From JACCWP01 sp963785115 (GTDB lineage Bacteria > Actinomycetota > Actinomycetes > Propionibacteriales > Nocardioidaceae), in NCBI GenBank assembly GCA_963785115.1, contig CAWATY010000006.1, positions 1 to 64,000 on the forward strand: a stretch of DNA of 64,000 nucleotides. The letters are read 5' to 3'. A model generated the notes under the pieces. The model saw only the letters and a list, made by a program, of their open reading frames with translations, made no database searches and was not told where the DNA came from. The translations under genes and the position numbers were made by a program. The first letter of the stretch is position 1. Every line of letters starts with the position of its first letter. This document shows positions 26,719 through 34,721 of this stretch, one piece after another.

Positions 26719-27062
26719 GGCTTCCCCTTGCGTCGGGGTGGCTGTTGCGCGGCCAGGTGGTCGTCGAGCCGGTCCAGGCGGGCCGACCAGACCGAGGTGA
26801 CGTAGTCGATCCAGTGGCCTGCTTCGCGCAGCGGCTCGGTCCGGAGATGGTTGGTACGCCACTGGGCCTGCCGGGTCTGGGCGATCAACCCGGCCCTCTC
26901 GAGGACCCGCAGGTGGCGGGAGATCGCTGGCGGGCTGATGTCGTACGGCGCGGCCAGGTCGCCGACGGTCGATTCGCCTTCGCCCAGCCGGGCCAGGATG
27001 TCGCGTCGGGTCGGGTCCGCCAGTGCTGAGAACACGGCGCTGAGCTCGTCCACGGCCGGCAT
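26715..27062 (-). CDS. ArsR-family transcriptional regulator
   Basis: 115-residue winged-helix repressor (SdpR-like, without the arsenic-type cysteines). Seen: FSALADPTRRDILARLGEGE, ISPPAISRHLRVLERAGLI with the recognition helix, and RTNHLRTEPLREAGHWIDYV. It should control its own operon with the AHSA1 protein and HAD gene. An alternative ATG at 27074 adds four residues; neither has a clear ribosome site, so a leaderless message is possible. A perfect inverted repeat overlaps the start region. Confidence 0.9.
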   Translation of the reverse strand: MPAVDELSAVFSALADPTRRDILARLGEGESTVGDLAAPYDISPPAISRHLRVLERAGLIAQTRQAQWRTNHLRTEPLREAGHWIDYVTSVWSARLDRLDDHLAAQQPPRRKGKP

Positions 27063-27066
27063 GGTG

Positions 27067-27084
27067 ATTAACATATCCGTTAAT
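27067..27084. promoter_or_regulatory. Probable ArsR operator (ATTAAC-N6-GTTAAT)
   Basis: Perfect 6-bp inverted arms ATTAAC (27067-27072) and GTTAAT (27079-27084) in a rare AT-rich stretch directly before the ArsR start. Position and symmetry suit autorepression by the encoded ArsR protein. Confidence 0.65.
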
Positions 27085-27178
27085 TAATCGAGAGGTCAAG
27101 CAGTCAAGGGACGGGCCGTCACCTCTGCGTCCTGCGCCCTTCGTGTATACAGGCGACGAGCGGCGTTAGCTTGCACCA

Positions 27179-27574
27179 GTGACGTCTCCCGAACTTGCCG
27201 CTGAGCTCACGGACATCGAGCGTCGCCGCCTTCGGTCTCTTGTCGAACGTTCGATGGCAGAGGCCGAGAGTCTGCACGCGCCGGACTTCCAGCTTGTTCA
27301 TCCGAGCGGCGGGGTGTGGTCCAAGGATCAGTACCTCGGAGGGATCGCGTCGGGTGTCATCACGTACCGCCGCTTTGAGCCCATCTCCTTCATCGACGTC
27401 ATGGCTGACGGCGACCTCGCCGTTCTTCGATACCGCTCGCTCATCGACATCGCAGTCGCTGGGCAGGAGGCGGGCGAGGTGGAGTGCTGGCACCTCGACT
27501 GCTACCGCCGCGACGGCCCGGGCAACGCCTGGCAGGTGCGGTGGGCGCAGGCAACCGGTATCGATCGTGCGTGA
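27179..27574 (+). CDS. NTF2-like (DUF4440/SnoaL-type) protein
   Basis: 131 residues with a cystatin-like NTF2 fold: RSMAEAESLHAPDFQLVHPS, SKDQYLGGIASGVITYRRFE, then alternating strands DLAVLRYRSLIDIAVAG and VECWHLDCYRRDG. Family members are often small-molecule binding or isomerase/cyclase-like; no specific role is visible. GTG start with a weak upstream site. Downstream, 27575-27703 shows nothing recognisable. Confidence 0.75.
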   Translation: MTSPELAAELTDIERRRLRSLVERSMAEAESLHAPDFQLVHPSGGVWSKDQYLGGIASGVITYRRFEPISFIDVMADGDLAVLRYRSLIDIAVAGQEAGEVECWHLDCYRRDGPGNAWQVRWAQATGIDRA

Positions 27575-27703
27575 ACACCTCCGGCCGCTGGACGGATGGT
27601 CCGGCCGGGCGAGCCCTCCGGCGCGTACGTCATCGGAAGATCCGCGGGCCGCAGGGCAGGTCCGTCCGCGCCGGTACGCGGGCTCACGAGATGGAGTCTG
27701 CTG

Positions 27704-28552
27704 CTAGCGGCGCTCGGCGAGCAGCTCTCGGGCGGCGGGGGCGACGTCGCCGCCCCAGCGTTCGAGCTCGAACGGGTCGTCGCTCATCAGGATGAACGTG
27801 CTGGTGCCGTGCTCGAGGGCGAGCTCGACGACCTGCTCGGCCCGAAAGCCCTCGGGCACGTTGAGCAGCCGGCGGACGGCGCCCGGGTTACGCCCCGCCG
27901 CTCGGGCCGCCTCGTCGATCGTGGCGTTCATCGATGCCAGCGCACTGGTGCCTTCGAGCTTCGGGAGCGACGGCAGCCAGCCGTCGGCCAACCGCCCGAC
28001 CAGCCGCAGCATCCGCGGACCCAGCGCGCCGACCCAGAGCTCCGGTCGGTGCGCCGGCGCCGGCCCGCGCTTGGCACCCATGACCCGGTAGTGCCGGCCG
28101 TCGACCCTCACCCCACCGCGCGTCTCGGTGTCCCACACCTGACGGAAGACGTCGATCGCCTCCTCCAGCGCCTCGACCGCCTCTCCGGGTGAGCGACGTG
28201 GGCCGCCCATCGCGACCACGGCGTCCCAGAAGGCGCCCGCCCCGATCCCGAGCTCGACCCGTCCGCCGCTGAGCAGGTCGAGCGACGCCACGGTGCGGGC
28301 GAGCAGCGCGGGCTGGCGCAGCGGCAGGTTCGTCACGTTCGCCGCCAGCCGGACGGTCTCGGTACGCGCCGCGACGTAGGCCAACAGGGTCCAGGTGTCG
28401 AGGAAGCGCGGCTGGTACGGATGGTCCTGGAACGTCACCAGGTCGAGCCCCACGTCCTCGCACATCGCCGCGAGCTCGGCCGGCCGCTGCGGGTCGTCCG
28501 CCGTGGGCGTGAGGAACGCGCCCAGCTGCAGGTCGTGGCCGTAGTCGGGCAC
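27704..28552 (-). CDS. LLM-class (F420-type) flavin oxidoreductase
   Basis: Luciferase-like monooxygenase fold, 282 residues. Seen: FLTPTADDPQRPAELAAMCE, DLVTFQDHPYQPRFLDTWTL, LPLRQPALLARTVASLDLLS, GRVELGIGAGAFWDAVVAMG, and VGALGPRMLRLVGRLADGWL. The DHPYQPRFLD motif is typical of F420-dependent actinobacterial members. Substrate unknown. Single gene with GTG start. Confidence 0.85.
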   Translation of the reverse strand: MPDYGHDLQLGAFLTPTADDPQRPAELAAMCEDVGLDLVTFQDHPYQPRFLDTWTLLAYVAARTETVRLAANVTNLPLRQPALLARTVASLDLLSGGRVELGIGAGAFWDAVVAMGGPRRSPGEAVEALEEAIDVFRQVWDTETRGGVRVDGRHYRVMGAKRGPAPAHRPELWVGALGPRMLRLVGRLADGWLPSLPKLEGTSALASMNATIDEAARAAGRNPGAVRRLLNVPEGFRAEQVVELALEHGTSTFILMSDDPFELERWGGDVAPAARELLAERR

Positions 28553-28645
28553 GCTCGTCCTCCGTTGCCGTCACCATCGGCCGGTGCCTACCGCCCCATC
28601 GCCACAGGCATCCTCGCAGCCTGCATCGTCGCTCTGGGTCGCGAC

Positions 28646-29833
28646 CTAGACCCGCCGGGGCTGCAGGCGGTTGTGTCGGTGGCCAAGCCCGAGCTGGCCG
28701 TGATAGTTGCGTCCCCAGCACCACAGGGTCTGGTCGGTGCGGATGGCGCAGGTGTGCCTGTCACCCGCGCCCACGAGCTCCCAGTCGGTGCCGGTGCCCA
28801 CCTCGGTGGGGATCGTCACGGTGACGGTGTCGCCGAGCCCGAGCTGGCCATAGTCGTTGTGACCCCAGCACCACAGCGTGTGGTCGGTGCGGGTGGCGCA
28901 GGTGTGGCGATGGCCGGCAATGACGTGGGCCCAATCAGTGTCGCTCCCAACCCGGGTCGGGACGGTACGGCCGGTGGTGTTGCCGACCCCGAGCTGACCC
29001 TGGCCGTTGTACCCCCAGCACCACAGGGTGTGGTCAGTGCGGACTCCGCAGGTGTGGTAACCGTCACCGGCGCCGACCTCGGTCCAGTCAGCGTCGGTGC
29101 CCACACGTGTCGGGGCGGTCCGGTCGGTGGTGTCGCCGAGACCGAGCTGACCGTTGGCGTTGTATCCCCAGCACCACAGGGTGTGGTTCGTGCGGGTGGC
29201 ACAGGTGTGGGAATCACCGGCCTTGACGCCAGTCCAGTGGGTGCCGGTGCCGACCTGGGCTGGACTCTTGCGAGCCACCGTGCCGCCGAGCCCCAGCTGA
29301 CCGTTGGCGTTGTTTCCCCAGCACCACAGGGTGTGGTCGGTGCGAATCCCGCAGGTGTGGGCGAACCCGGCGGCGCTGACGACTGCCCAGTCGGCGCCGG
29401 TTCCCACCCGTGTTGGTGTGTCCCGTCCCGTGGTGTCGCCGAGCCCGAGCTGACCGTTCCGGCCCGATCCCCAGCACCACAGGGTGTGGTTGCTGCGAGT
29501 GGCGCAGGTGTGGTCGTAGCTGCTGACTATCCCGACCCAGTCGGTGCGGGTACCGACCCGCGTGGGGCTCGTTCGCCGCTCGAGGTCGCCGAGGCCGAGC
29601 TGGCCCGCGCGGTTCCATCCCCAGCACCACAAGGTGTGATTGGTGCGAATTCCGCAGGAGTGGCGGCTTCCGGCGCTGATCGCTGCCCAGTCAGCGTCGA
29701 CTCGCTGGCCGGTTGCTTCTCCACCGGCTGCCGTCGAAGTCCCGGGCACCGCCAGCAGTAGTCCGGCCGCGACGGTCATACCGGTGGCTATCGCGATACG
29801 TCGTGACACCTCGTGCCTCTCACTTCGCTTCAT
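28646..29833 (-). CDS. Secreted RCC1-repeat beta-propeller protein
   Basis: 395 residues: signal peptide (IATGMTVAAGLLLAVPGTSTA) and seven RCC1-like repeats of about 51 residues, each with a core such as HTCATRTNHTLWCWGYNANG followed by QLGLGDTTDRTAPTRVGT. Seven blades make one complete propeller. The repeats are very similar to one another, each with a CxxR...WCW pattern that could form a disulfide per blade. Function is unknown; surface binding is a guess. The 167-bp upstream region shows no certain promoter. Confidence 0.85.
   Translation of the reverse strand: MKRSERHEVSRRIAIATGMTVAAGLLLAVPGTSTAAGGEATGQRVDADWAAISAGSRHSCGIRTNHTLWCWGWNRAGQLGLGDLERRTSPTRVGTRTDWVGIVSSYDHTCATRSNHTLWCWGSGRNGQLGLGDTTGRDTPTRVGTGADWAVVSAAGFAHTCGIRTDHTLWCWGNNANGQLGLGGTVARKSPAQVGTGTHWTGVKAGDSHTCATRTNHTLWCWGYNANGQLGLGDTTDRTAPTRVGTDADWTEVGAGDGYHTCGVRTDHTLWCWGYNGQGQLGVGNTTGRTVPTRVGSDTDWAHVIAGHRHTCATRTDHTLWCWGHNDYGQLGLGDTVTVTIPTEVGTGTDWELVGAGDRHTCAIRTDQTLWCWGRNYHGQLGLGHRHNRLQPRRV
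28660..29700 (-). repeat. Seven in-frame ~150-bp repeats encoding RCC1 blades
   Basis: The segment coding NHTLWCWG (plus-strand CCCCAGCACCACA followed by GGTGTG) recurs about every 150 bp from 28710 to 29640, with long identical stretches between copies. This degree of identity suggests duplication or gene conversion between blades. Confidence 0.8.
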
Positions 29834-30000
29834 CGGGATTCCCTCGCTGTCGCGGACGCGGCGGTCGCGGATGTTGCGAAGCCGTTGTCGCACAACCCGG
29901 TACCTCTCCGGTGTTCGATCGGTAACCGCCTCCGGTATCGGTGCGGTAACTCCGCCGTTGACGTGTGCGCGTCGCATGCCCCAGCCGGGATGAGGGCCGC

Positions 30001-31209
30001 TCAGACCAGCTCGCCGCGCTTCCTGCTCAGGTAGGCGCGCTCGGCGGAGTTCTGGGTGGCGGTGAGGGCTGCGTCGTAGGCCTCCTTGGCCTCGGCGGTC
30101 CGGCCGAGCCTGCGGAGCATGTCGGCGCGAGCGGCGTGCCATGCGTGGTAGCCCGTGAGCGGCAGCCGGTCCATCAGAGTGAGGGCGACCTCCGGGCCGT
30201 CCAGCTCCGCGACCGCGACCGCGCGGTTGAGCGCGACGATCGGCGCCGGGTCGAGCAGCGTCAGCTGGTCGTACAGCGCGATCACCTGCGACCAGTCCGT
30301 GTCCGACGCCGAGGGGGCATCGGTGTGCACGGCGTTGATCGCCGCGAGTATCTGGTAGCGGCCGGGTCGGTTGATCGCCAGGCACTCGCGGACCAGGTCG
30401 TGGCCCTCGGCGATCAGCCCGCGGTCCCAGCCGGCACGGTCCTGCTCGTCGAGCGGAACCAGCTGACCGTTCCGTACCCGGGCCTCACGCCGGGCCTCGG
30501 TGAGCACCAGCAGCCCGAGCAGGCCGGCCACCTCCGGCTCCTCGGGGAGCAGCTGCCGGAGGATCCGCGCCAGCCGGATGGCCTCGCCGGTCAGCTCGGC
30601 GCGAACCGGGGCGCCGTCGCCGGAGGCGAGGTACCCCTCGTTGAAGACGAGGAACAGTACGGCGAGCACGCCGCCGAGCCGCTCGGGGAGATCGGTGGCC
30701 TCGGGCACCCGATAGGGAACGTTCGCCGCCGCGATCTTCTTCTTCGCCCGGGTGATCCGCTGCCCCATCGTGGTCTCGGGCACGAGGAACGCCTGCGCGA
30801 TCTCGGGCACGGTCAGCCCACCGAGGAGGCGGAGCGTCAGCGCGATCCGCGCCTCCGGTGCGAGGGCCGGGTGGCAGCAGGTGAACAGCAGCCGCAGTCG
30901 GTCGTCCTCGACCGGCCCGGTGGGCTCGGGGGGTGTGTCGTCTTCGTACATGAGGGCCGCCTGGTGCTTCGCGTTGCGTTGCTTCTCGCGGCGGATCCGG
31001 TCGATCGCGCGGTTGCCTGCGGTGGTGGTGAGCCAACCGCCGGGGTTGGGAGGCACGCCGGAGTCCGGCCACTTCTCCAACGCGGCCACGAGCGCCTCAC
31101 TCGCCGCCTCCTCGGCGATGTCGATGTCACCGAAGCGGCGGACGAGCGAGGCGATCAGGCGGCCGTACTCCTCACGGAAGACCCGCTCGACAGCTGTTCC
31201 GCCCTGCAT
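30001..31209 (-). CDS. ECF sigma factor of the ECF42 type with C-terminal TPR-like domain
   Basis: RNA polymerase sigma factor, 402 residues. Region 2 is FREEYGRLIASLVRRFGDID to NPGGWLTTTAGNRAIDRIRR, region 4 is LTLRLLGGLTVPEIAQAFLV to QRITRAKKKI. A long C-terminal helical domain follows (VLFLVFNEGYLASGDG, LNRAVAVAELDGPEVALTLM), the DUF6596/TPR-like extension of ECF42 proteins. No anti-sigma gene is near; ECF42 members instead pair with a DGPF protein, which lies 23 bp upstream here. Matched TGTCG-N17-CGTGG sites flank that gene pair. Confidence 0.92.
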   Translation of the reverse strand: MQGGTAVERVFREEYGRLIASLVRRFGDIDIAEEAASEALVAALEKWPDSGVPPNPGGWLTTTAGNRAIDRIRREKQRNAKHQAALMYEDDTPPEPTGPVEDDRLRLLFTCCHPALAPEARIALTLRLLGGLTVPEIAQAFLVPETTMGQRITRAKKKIAAANVPYRVPEATDLPERLGGVLAVLFLVFNEGYLASGDGAPVRAELTGEAIRLARILRQLLPEEPEVAGLLGLLVLTEARREARVRNGQLVPLDEQDRAGWDRGLIAEGHDLVRECLAINRPGRYQILAAINAVHTDAPSASDTDWSQVIALYDQLTLLDPAPIVALNRAVAVAELDGPEVALTLMDRLPLTGYHAWHAARADMLRRLGRTAEAKEAYDAALTATQNSAERAYLSRKRGELV

Positions 31210-31232
31210 CGATCAGTCTCGATCGGGCCGGC

Positions 31233-31595
31233 TCAGGCGAGGCCGTCGAACGGACGGACCTCGACCTTGCCCCGGCACGCCTTGGACGCCTCGGCCGCGA
31301 GCTTGAGCGCCACGTCGAGGTCAGGCGCGTCGATGACCCAGAAGCCCCCGATGACCTCCTTGGTCTCGAGGTAGGGGCCGTCGGTCATCACGGGCGCCTC
31401 ACCCTGGCCGTCGACGACGGTTGCGGTCGTCGCCGGCTCGAGCCCACCGGCGAAGACCCAGTAGCCGTCGGTCCGAAGCTTGTCGTTGAAGGCGCCGGTC
31501 GCGGCGAATGACTCCTCCATCTCCTCCTTGGACCCGTAGTTGCCGAACTCCTGCATCTCGGCGGGGCCGTGCACGGACATCAGGTAGTGCGTCAT
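31233..31595 (-). CDS. DGPF/YCII-family protein, ECF42 partner
   Basis: 120 residues with the YCII-related alpha-beta fold: MTHYLMSVHGPAEMQEFGNY, DKLRTDGYWVFAGGLEPATT, the motif VMTDGPYLETKEVIGGFWVI, and LKLAAEASKACRGKVEVRPF. DGPF proteins are typical targets and neighbours of ECF42 sigma factors; biochemical role unknown. ATG 31595 has GGAG upstream. It is the first gene before the sigma factor on the same strand. Confidence 0.9.
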   Translation of the reverse strand: MTHYLMSVHGPAEMQEFGNYGSKEEMEESFAATGAFNDKLRTDGYWVFAGGLEPATTATVVDGQGEAPVMTDGPYLETKEVIGGFWVIDAPDLDVALKLAAEASKACRGKVEVRPFDGLA

Positions 31596-31644
31596 CTCAC
31601 TGCTCCTCGGTTCCGAGCGGTCCCGATGACCGCTGCTACCTCCA

Positions 31645-31672
31645 CCACGAACGGCGTCCCGCCGGTACGACA
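31645..31672 (-). promoter_or_regulatory. Putative ECF42 promoter of the DGPF-sigma operon
   Basis: Read on the minus strand: TGTCGT, 17 nt, then CGTGG. It lies about 50-75 bp before the DGPF start. It matches the facing site at 31764-31791 in -35-like sequence, spacing and -10-like sequence, including the preceding GTT. Confidence 0.6.
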
Positions 31673-31763
31673 ACTTGCCACAGAAGTTCTTGTGATCGGG
31701 CTCTTCGGCGGAGCGGCGACTACGTCCTCCTGGTACCGACCGATGAGTTTCCTTCGCGCGACC

Positions 31764-31791
31764 TGTCGAATCAGTACCCGCCCGTTCGTGG
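31764..31791 (+). promoter_or_regulatory. Putative ECF42 promoter of the DUF6069 gene
   Basis: TGTCGA (31764-31769), 17 nt, then CGTGG (31787-31791), about 52 bp before the ATG at 31844. TGTCGA is the -35 type I recall for ECF42 targets. With the divergent site it makes a two-sided regulated region. Confidence 0.6.
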
Positions 31792-31843
31792 AGGGGATAA
31801 GAGCGGGGCGCATCCGGCGCCCGCCGATGAAACGGAGCTCGAC

Positions 31844-32290
31844 ATGACCACCACGACGCAGATCCCCACCTACTCCACCACCACCACCGCGCCGACCTCG
31901 GCGGCCGTGCGGCAGCCGGTCTGGAAGCACGGGGTAGCCGCAGCCGTCGTCGCCTCGGTCGCCACGACCGTTCTCGCGGCGATCGCGTCGGCGGCCGGCG
32001 TCTCGTTCGCCGACAGCTCTGGCGTGGGCATCCCGCTCGTCGGGTTCGCGCAGCTGACCCTGATCTTCTCGCTCATCGGCGTCGGCATGGCCGCCGTCAT
32101 GGCGCGCAAGGCGCGTCGGCCGCAGTCCACGTTCGTGCGGACGGCGGTCGCCCTGACCGCGCTGTCCTTCGTCCCAGATCTGACGTTCGGTTTCGACGCC
32201 GCTTCCGCGGCCAGCCTGATCACGCTGCACACCGTCGCCGCGGTGATCGTGGTTCCGACCCTGGCACGGCGCCTCGCGCACGCACGTTGA
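31844..32290 (+). CDS. DUF6069-type membrane protein
   Basis: 148 residues with four hydrophobic segments (GVAAAVVASVATTVLAAIAS, IPLVGFAQLTLIFSLIGVGM, TAVALTALSFVPDL, LITLHTVAAVIVVPTLARRL) and a threonine-rich N-tail. Function unknown. ATG 31844 follows GGAG. It is divergent from the DGPF-sigma operon and carries a similar promoter-like site, so it may be a target of that sigma factor. Confidence 0.75.
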   Translation: MTTTTQIPTYSTTTTAPTSAAVRQPVWKHGVAAAVVASVATTVLAAIASAAGVSFADSSGVGIPLVGFAQLTLIFSLIGVGMAAVMARKARRPQSTFVRTAVALTALSFVPDLTFGFDAASAASLITLHTVAAVIVVPTLARRLAHAR

Positions 32291-32307
32291 CCAGGCCCGA
32301 ACCGCCA

Positions 32308-32382
32308 AAGCATCCCCTTCCGCGTTGATCCGACCGTTGTGCCGCCGGCACGACGGTCGGATCAACGCATGAGGGGATGCTT
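32308..32382. repeat. 75-bp near-perfect inverted repeat, GATCCGACCGTTGTGCC family; possible bidirectional terminator
   Basis: Outer arms AAGCATCCCCT/AGGGGATGCTT and inner arms GCGTTGATCCGACCGTTG and its complement, around a GCCGCCGGC centre, give a stem of more than 30 bp with one 3-nt internal loop. It stands 18 bp after the DUF6069 stop. The inner part is shared with 25237-25298; a half copy TCCGACCGTTGCGCCGCC occurs at 46494-46511. Confidence 0.8.
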
Positions 32383-32544
32383 CGGTCGGTGTTGCTCGAG
32401 GCGTTCTGTCGCAGGTGCAGCAACGGTGACCGGGCCGGATTCCAGACACGGGACACCTTGTCCCCGCCCTTCAATAGTGTCCATCGCGGCACGGATCTGG
32501 CGAGCATGAACTCACCGGGTCACAGCGAACGGGAAGGGCTGGCC

Positions 32545-33189
32545 ATGGCTGCCTACGCGGTTGCGCATCTGGACGATATCCAGGAATTCGACGACGCCGG
32601 CAGTCACTACCGGCCGATCCGGCACCACCTGGGCATCACTGCGTTCGGCGTGACTGCTTGGACGGCCCGTGCGACGGGAGACGTCGTCATCAACGAGCAC
32701 GACGAGGACGACCCCACCGCGGACCAGGAGCTCTTTCTCGTGCTGCGTGGCCACGCAGTGTTCGAGGTTGACGACGACCAGGTCGACGCACCGGCCGGGA
32801 CACTCGTCTTCGCCCCTCCCGGCACGAAGCGGATGGCCACCGCCAAGGAGGACGACACGGCCATCATCGCGCTGGAAGGCACGCCCGGGCGGGCGTACGA
32901 GCCCCGCGGCTGGGAACTGTGGGCTCCGCTTGCCCCGCTCTATGGGGCCGGCGCGTACGCCGCCGTCGCCGATCGTCTTCGCGGCCTGGTCGCTGCCAAT
33001 CCGCAATACCCCATGTTGTTCTTCAACCTCGCCTGCTGCGAAAGCCTCTCCGGACAGACGAGCGAAGCCCTCGAGCACCTCCGGTGCGCGGTCGAGCTGT
33101 CGGAGGAGTTCCGCCAGGCTGCGAAGGCCGACTCCGACCTGGATCCGATCCGCAACGAACCCGCGTTCAAGGAGCTGGTCGGCCACTAG
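32545..33189 (+). CDS. Cupin-domain protein with C-terminal TPR-like helices
   Basis: 214 residues. Residues 1-110 form a small beta-barrel cupin: QELFLVLRGHAVFEVDDDQV and DAPAGTLVFAPPGTKRMATA. The C-terminal half is helical and TPR-like (YPMLFFNLACCESLSGQTSE, ALEHLRCAVELSEEFRQAAK, DSDLDPIRNEPAFKELV). The usual metal-binding histidines of cupins are mostly absent, so a binding role is more likely than catalysis. ATG 32545 has GGAAGGG upstream; a preceding hairpin isolates it. Confidence 0.75.
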   Translation: MAAYAVAHLDDIQEFDDAGSHYRPIRHHLGITAFGVTAWTARATGDVVINEHDEDDPTADQELFLVLRGHAVFEVDDDQVDAPAGTLVFAPPGTKRMATAKEDDTAIIALEGTPGRAYEPRGWELWAPLAPLYGAGAYAAVADRLRGLVAANPQYPMLFFNLACCESLSGQTSEALEHLRCAVELSEEFRQAAKADSDLDPIRNEPAFKELVGH

Positions 33190-33271
33190 ACGCCTTGTCC
33201 AGGGCAGCCGTACGCCGCCTGCTCTACGACACCCCGGCTGCGGTCTGAACGGACTGTGATCACCTGCCTCC

Positions 33272-34623
33272 TCAGCGTCTGAGGTGGAGGGTGTTGGTGC
33301 GTGGCCGTCGTTCGGGGTCGACCCAGGCGGGTGGGATGAACTCGGGTCGTTTGTTGGCAGCCAGGCGGACGGTCCACTCGCCGCGGTGGATGACGACGTG
33401 GTGGGTGTGGCAGAGCAGCACCCCGTTGTCGAGGGAGGTGGGTCCGCCGAACAGCCAGTGGATGATGTGGTGCACGTTGGTCCAGGCCGGCGGCCGGTCG
33501 CAGCCGGGGAAAGCGCAGCCGCGGTCTCTGATCTCGACGGCCCGGCGGAGTTCCTTGGTGAAGACCCGGATCGCCCGGCCCACGTCGAGCGGGACGCCGT
33601 TGCTGTTGAGCAGCACCGGGATGATCGTGGCGTCGCAGGCGAGCCGGCGGATGTCGGCGGCACTGATCGGGGTGCCGGTGTCCAGCGTGCCCAGCCCGAG
33701 GGAGGCCTTGAGCGCCTCGAAGTCGATGGTGACGGCGATGTGGGCGGGGAACCCGAAGCTGGTCGGGGTCTCCGGTGCGCCGAGGGTGCGCCGGCAGATC
33801 TCCACCAGCGCGTCGGCCTGACGCTGCCCGGCAGTCCTGGTGTCATGGTGCCGCTGGTGCCGCGGGTGTCGCTGGTGCCGGGGTTGACACCGAACGCGCC
33901 GGGTTTGGTGAACGGTTCCAGCGCGGCGGACACGGTGGCCCAGGACTCCGGGTCGAGCTCGCCGGCCAGCCGGATCCGGCCGCGGTGGTCGACCCGGGCA
34001 GACAGCCTGTTCGTGCGGTTCTGCGTCGCGGGCCTCGGCCTGGGCGAGCGCTTCGGCCTCGGCCTGCTCGGCCACGTCGGGTGCGAGGTAGGCGAGCAGG
34101 TGCTGGCCGTAGCCGGCGAGAACCTGCGCGGAGTGGTCGGCCGCCCACTGCAACATGAGCTGCTCACCGCGGCCGATCACGTCCTGCGCCGAGCTCGGCG
34201 GGCAGGGTTCCGATGGCGGTGGCGATCACCCGGGCCTGGTCGGCGTCGATGTCACCGGCCGCGAACGCCGCCCCGGTCGCCGCCAGACCGCCGCCGGCCA
34301 GCTGTTCGCCGAGCTTGACACGCCTGGGTGACCTTGGCCCGCCGGGCGGTGAGCAGGTCGGCGGCCCAGGCGGTGGTCGAGGTGGCCCCGACGGTGGTGG
34401 CCAGATCCCGGCGGGACGCTTCGGCCGAGTGCGGCGTCCTGGATGGCCTCGGCCCGGCGGATCACGTTCTCCGCGGCGGTGATGACGCCGGCCACGTCGT
34501 CGTCGCGAGGCGGACCACAAGGTCAGCGACCCCGGGGCGACCAGCTCGTCGAGGCGTTGCCCGAACCGCGCGCACAACTCCGCCACCGGGTGGCAGGTCG
34601 TGCGTGGTGGGCTGGTCGCTCAT
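33272..34623 (-). pseudogene. 13E12/DUF222-type HNH endonuclease, decayed by many frameshifts
   Basis: The C-terminal HNH part is intact: ELRRAVEIRDRGCAFPGCDR, HHIIHWLFGGPTSLDNGVLL and CHTHHVVIHRGEW. Upstream, pieces of the DUF222 domain occur in changing frames: RFGQRLDELVAPGSLTLWSA, DDDVAGVITAAENVIRRAEA, DLATTVGATSTTAWAADLLT, VKLGEQLAGGGLAATGAAFA, QLMLQWAADHSAQVLAGYGQ, NRTNRLSARVDHRGRIRLAG, QADALVEICRRTLGAPETPT. At least seven frame changes are needed to join them, too many for read error alone. 13E12 genes are often multicopy in actinobacteria. Confidence 0.85.
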
Positions 34624-34721
34624 GGGACAAACCTAGACGCCGCCACCGACACTCCTCCGACCCCGAATCCCCTTGTCCACAAGGGATATCTCCACGATGC
34701 AACATCACGCACAGTGTCCAC

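Noticed and set aside
27246..27257. Second SOS-like site TCGAACGTTCGA
   Set aside because: It lacks the four-base spacer of a LexA box and lies inside a coding region.
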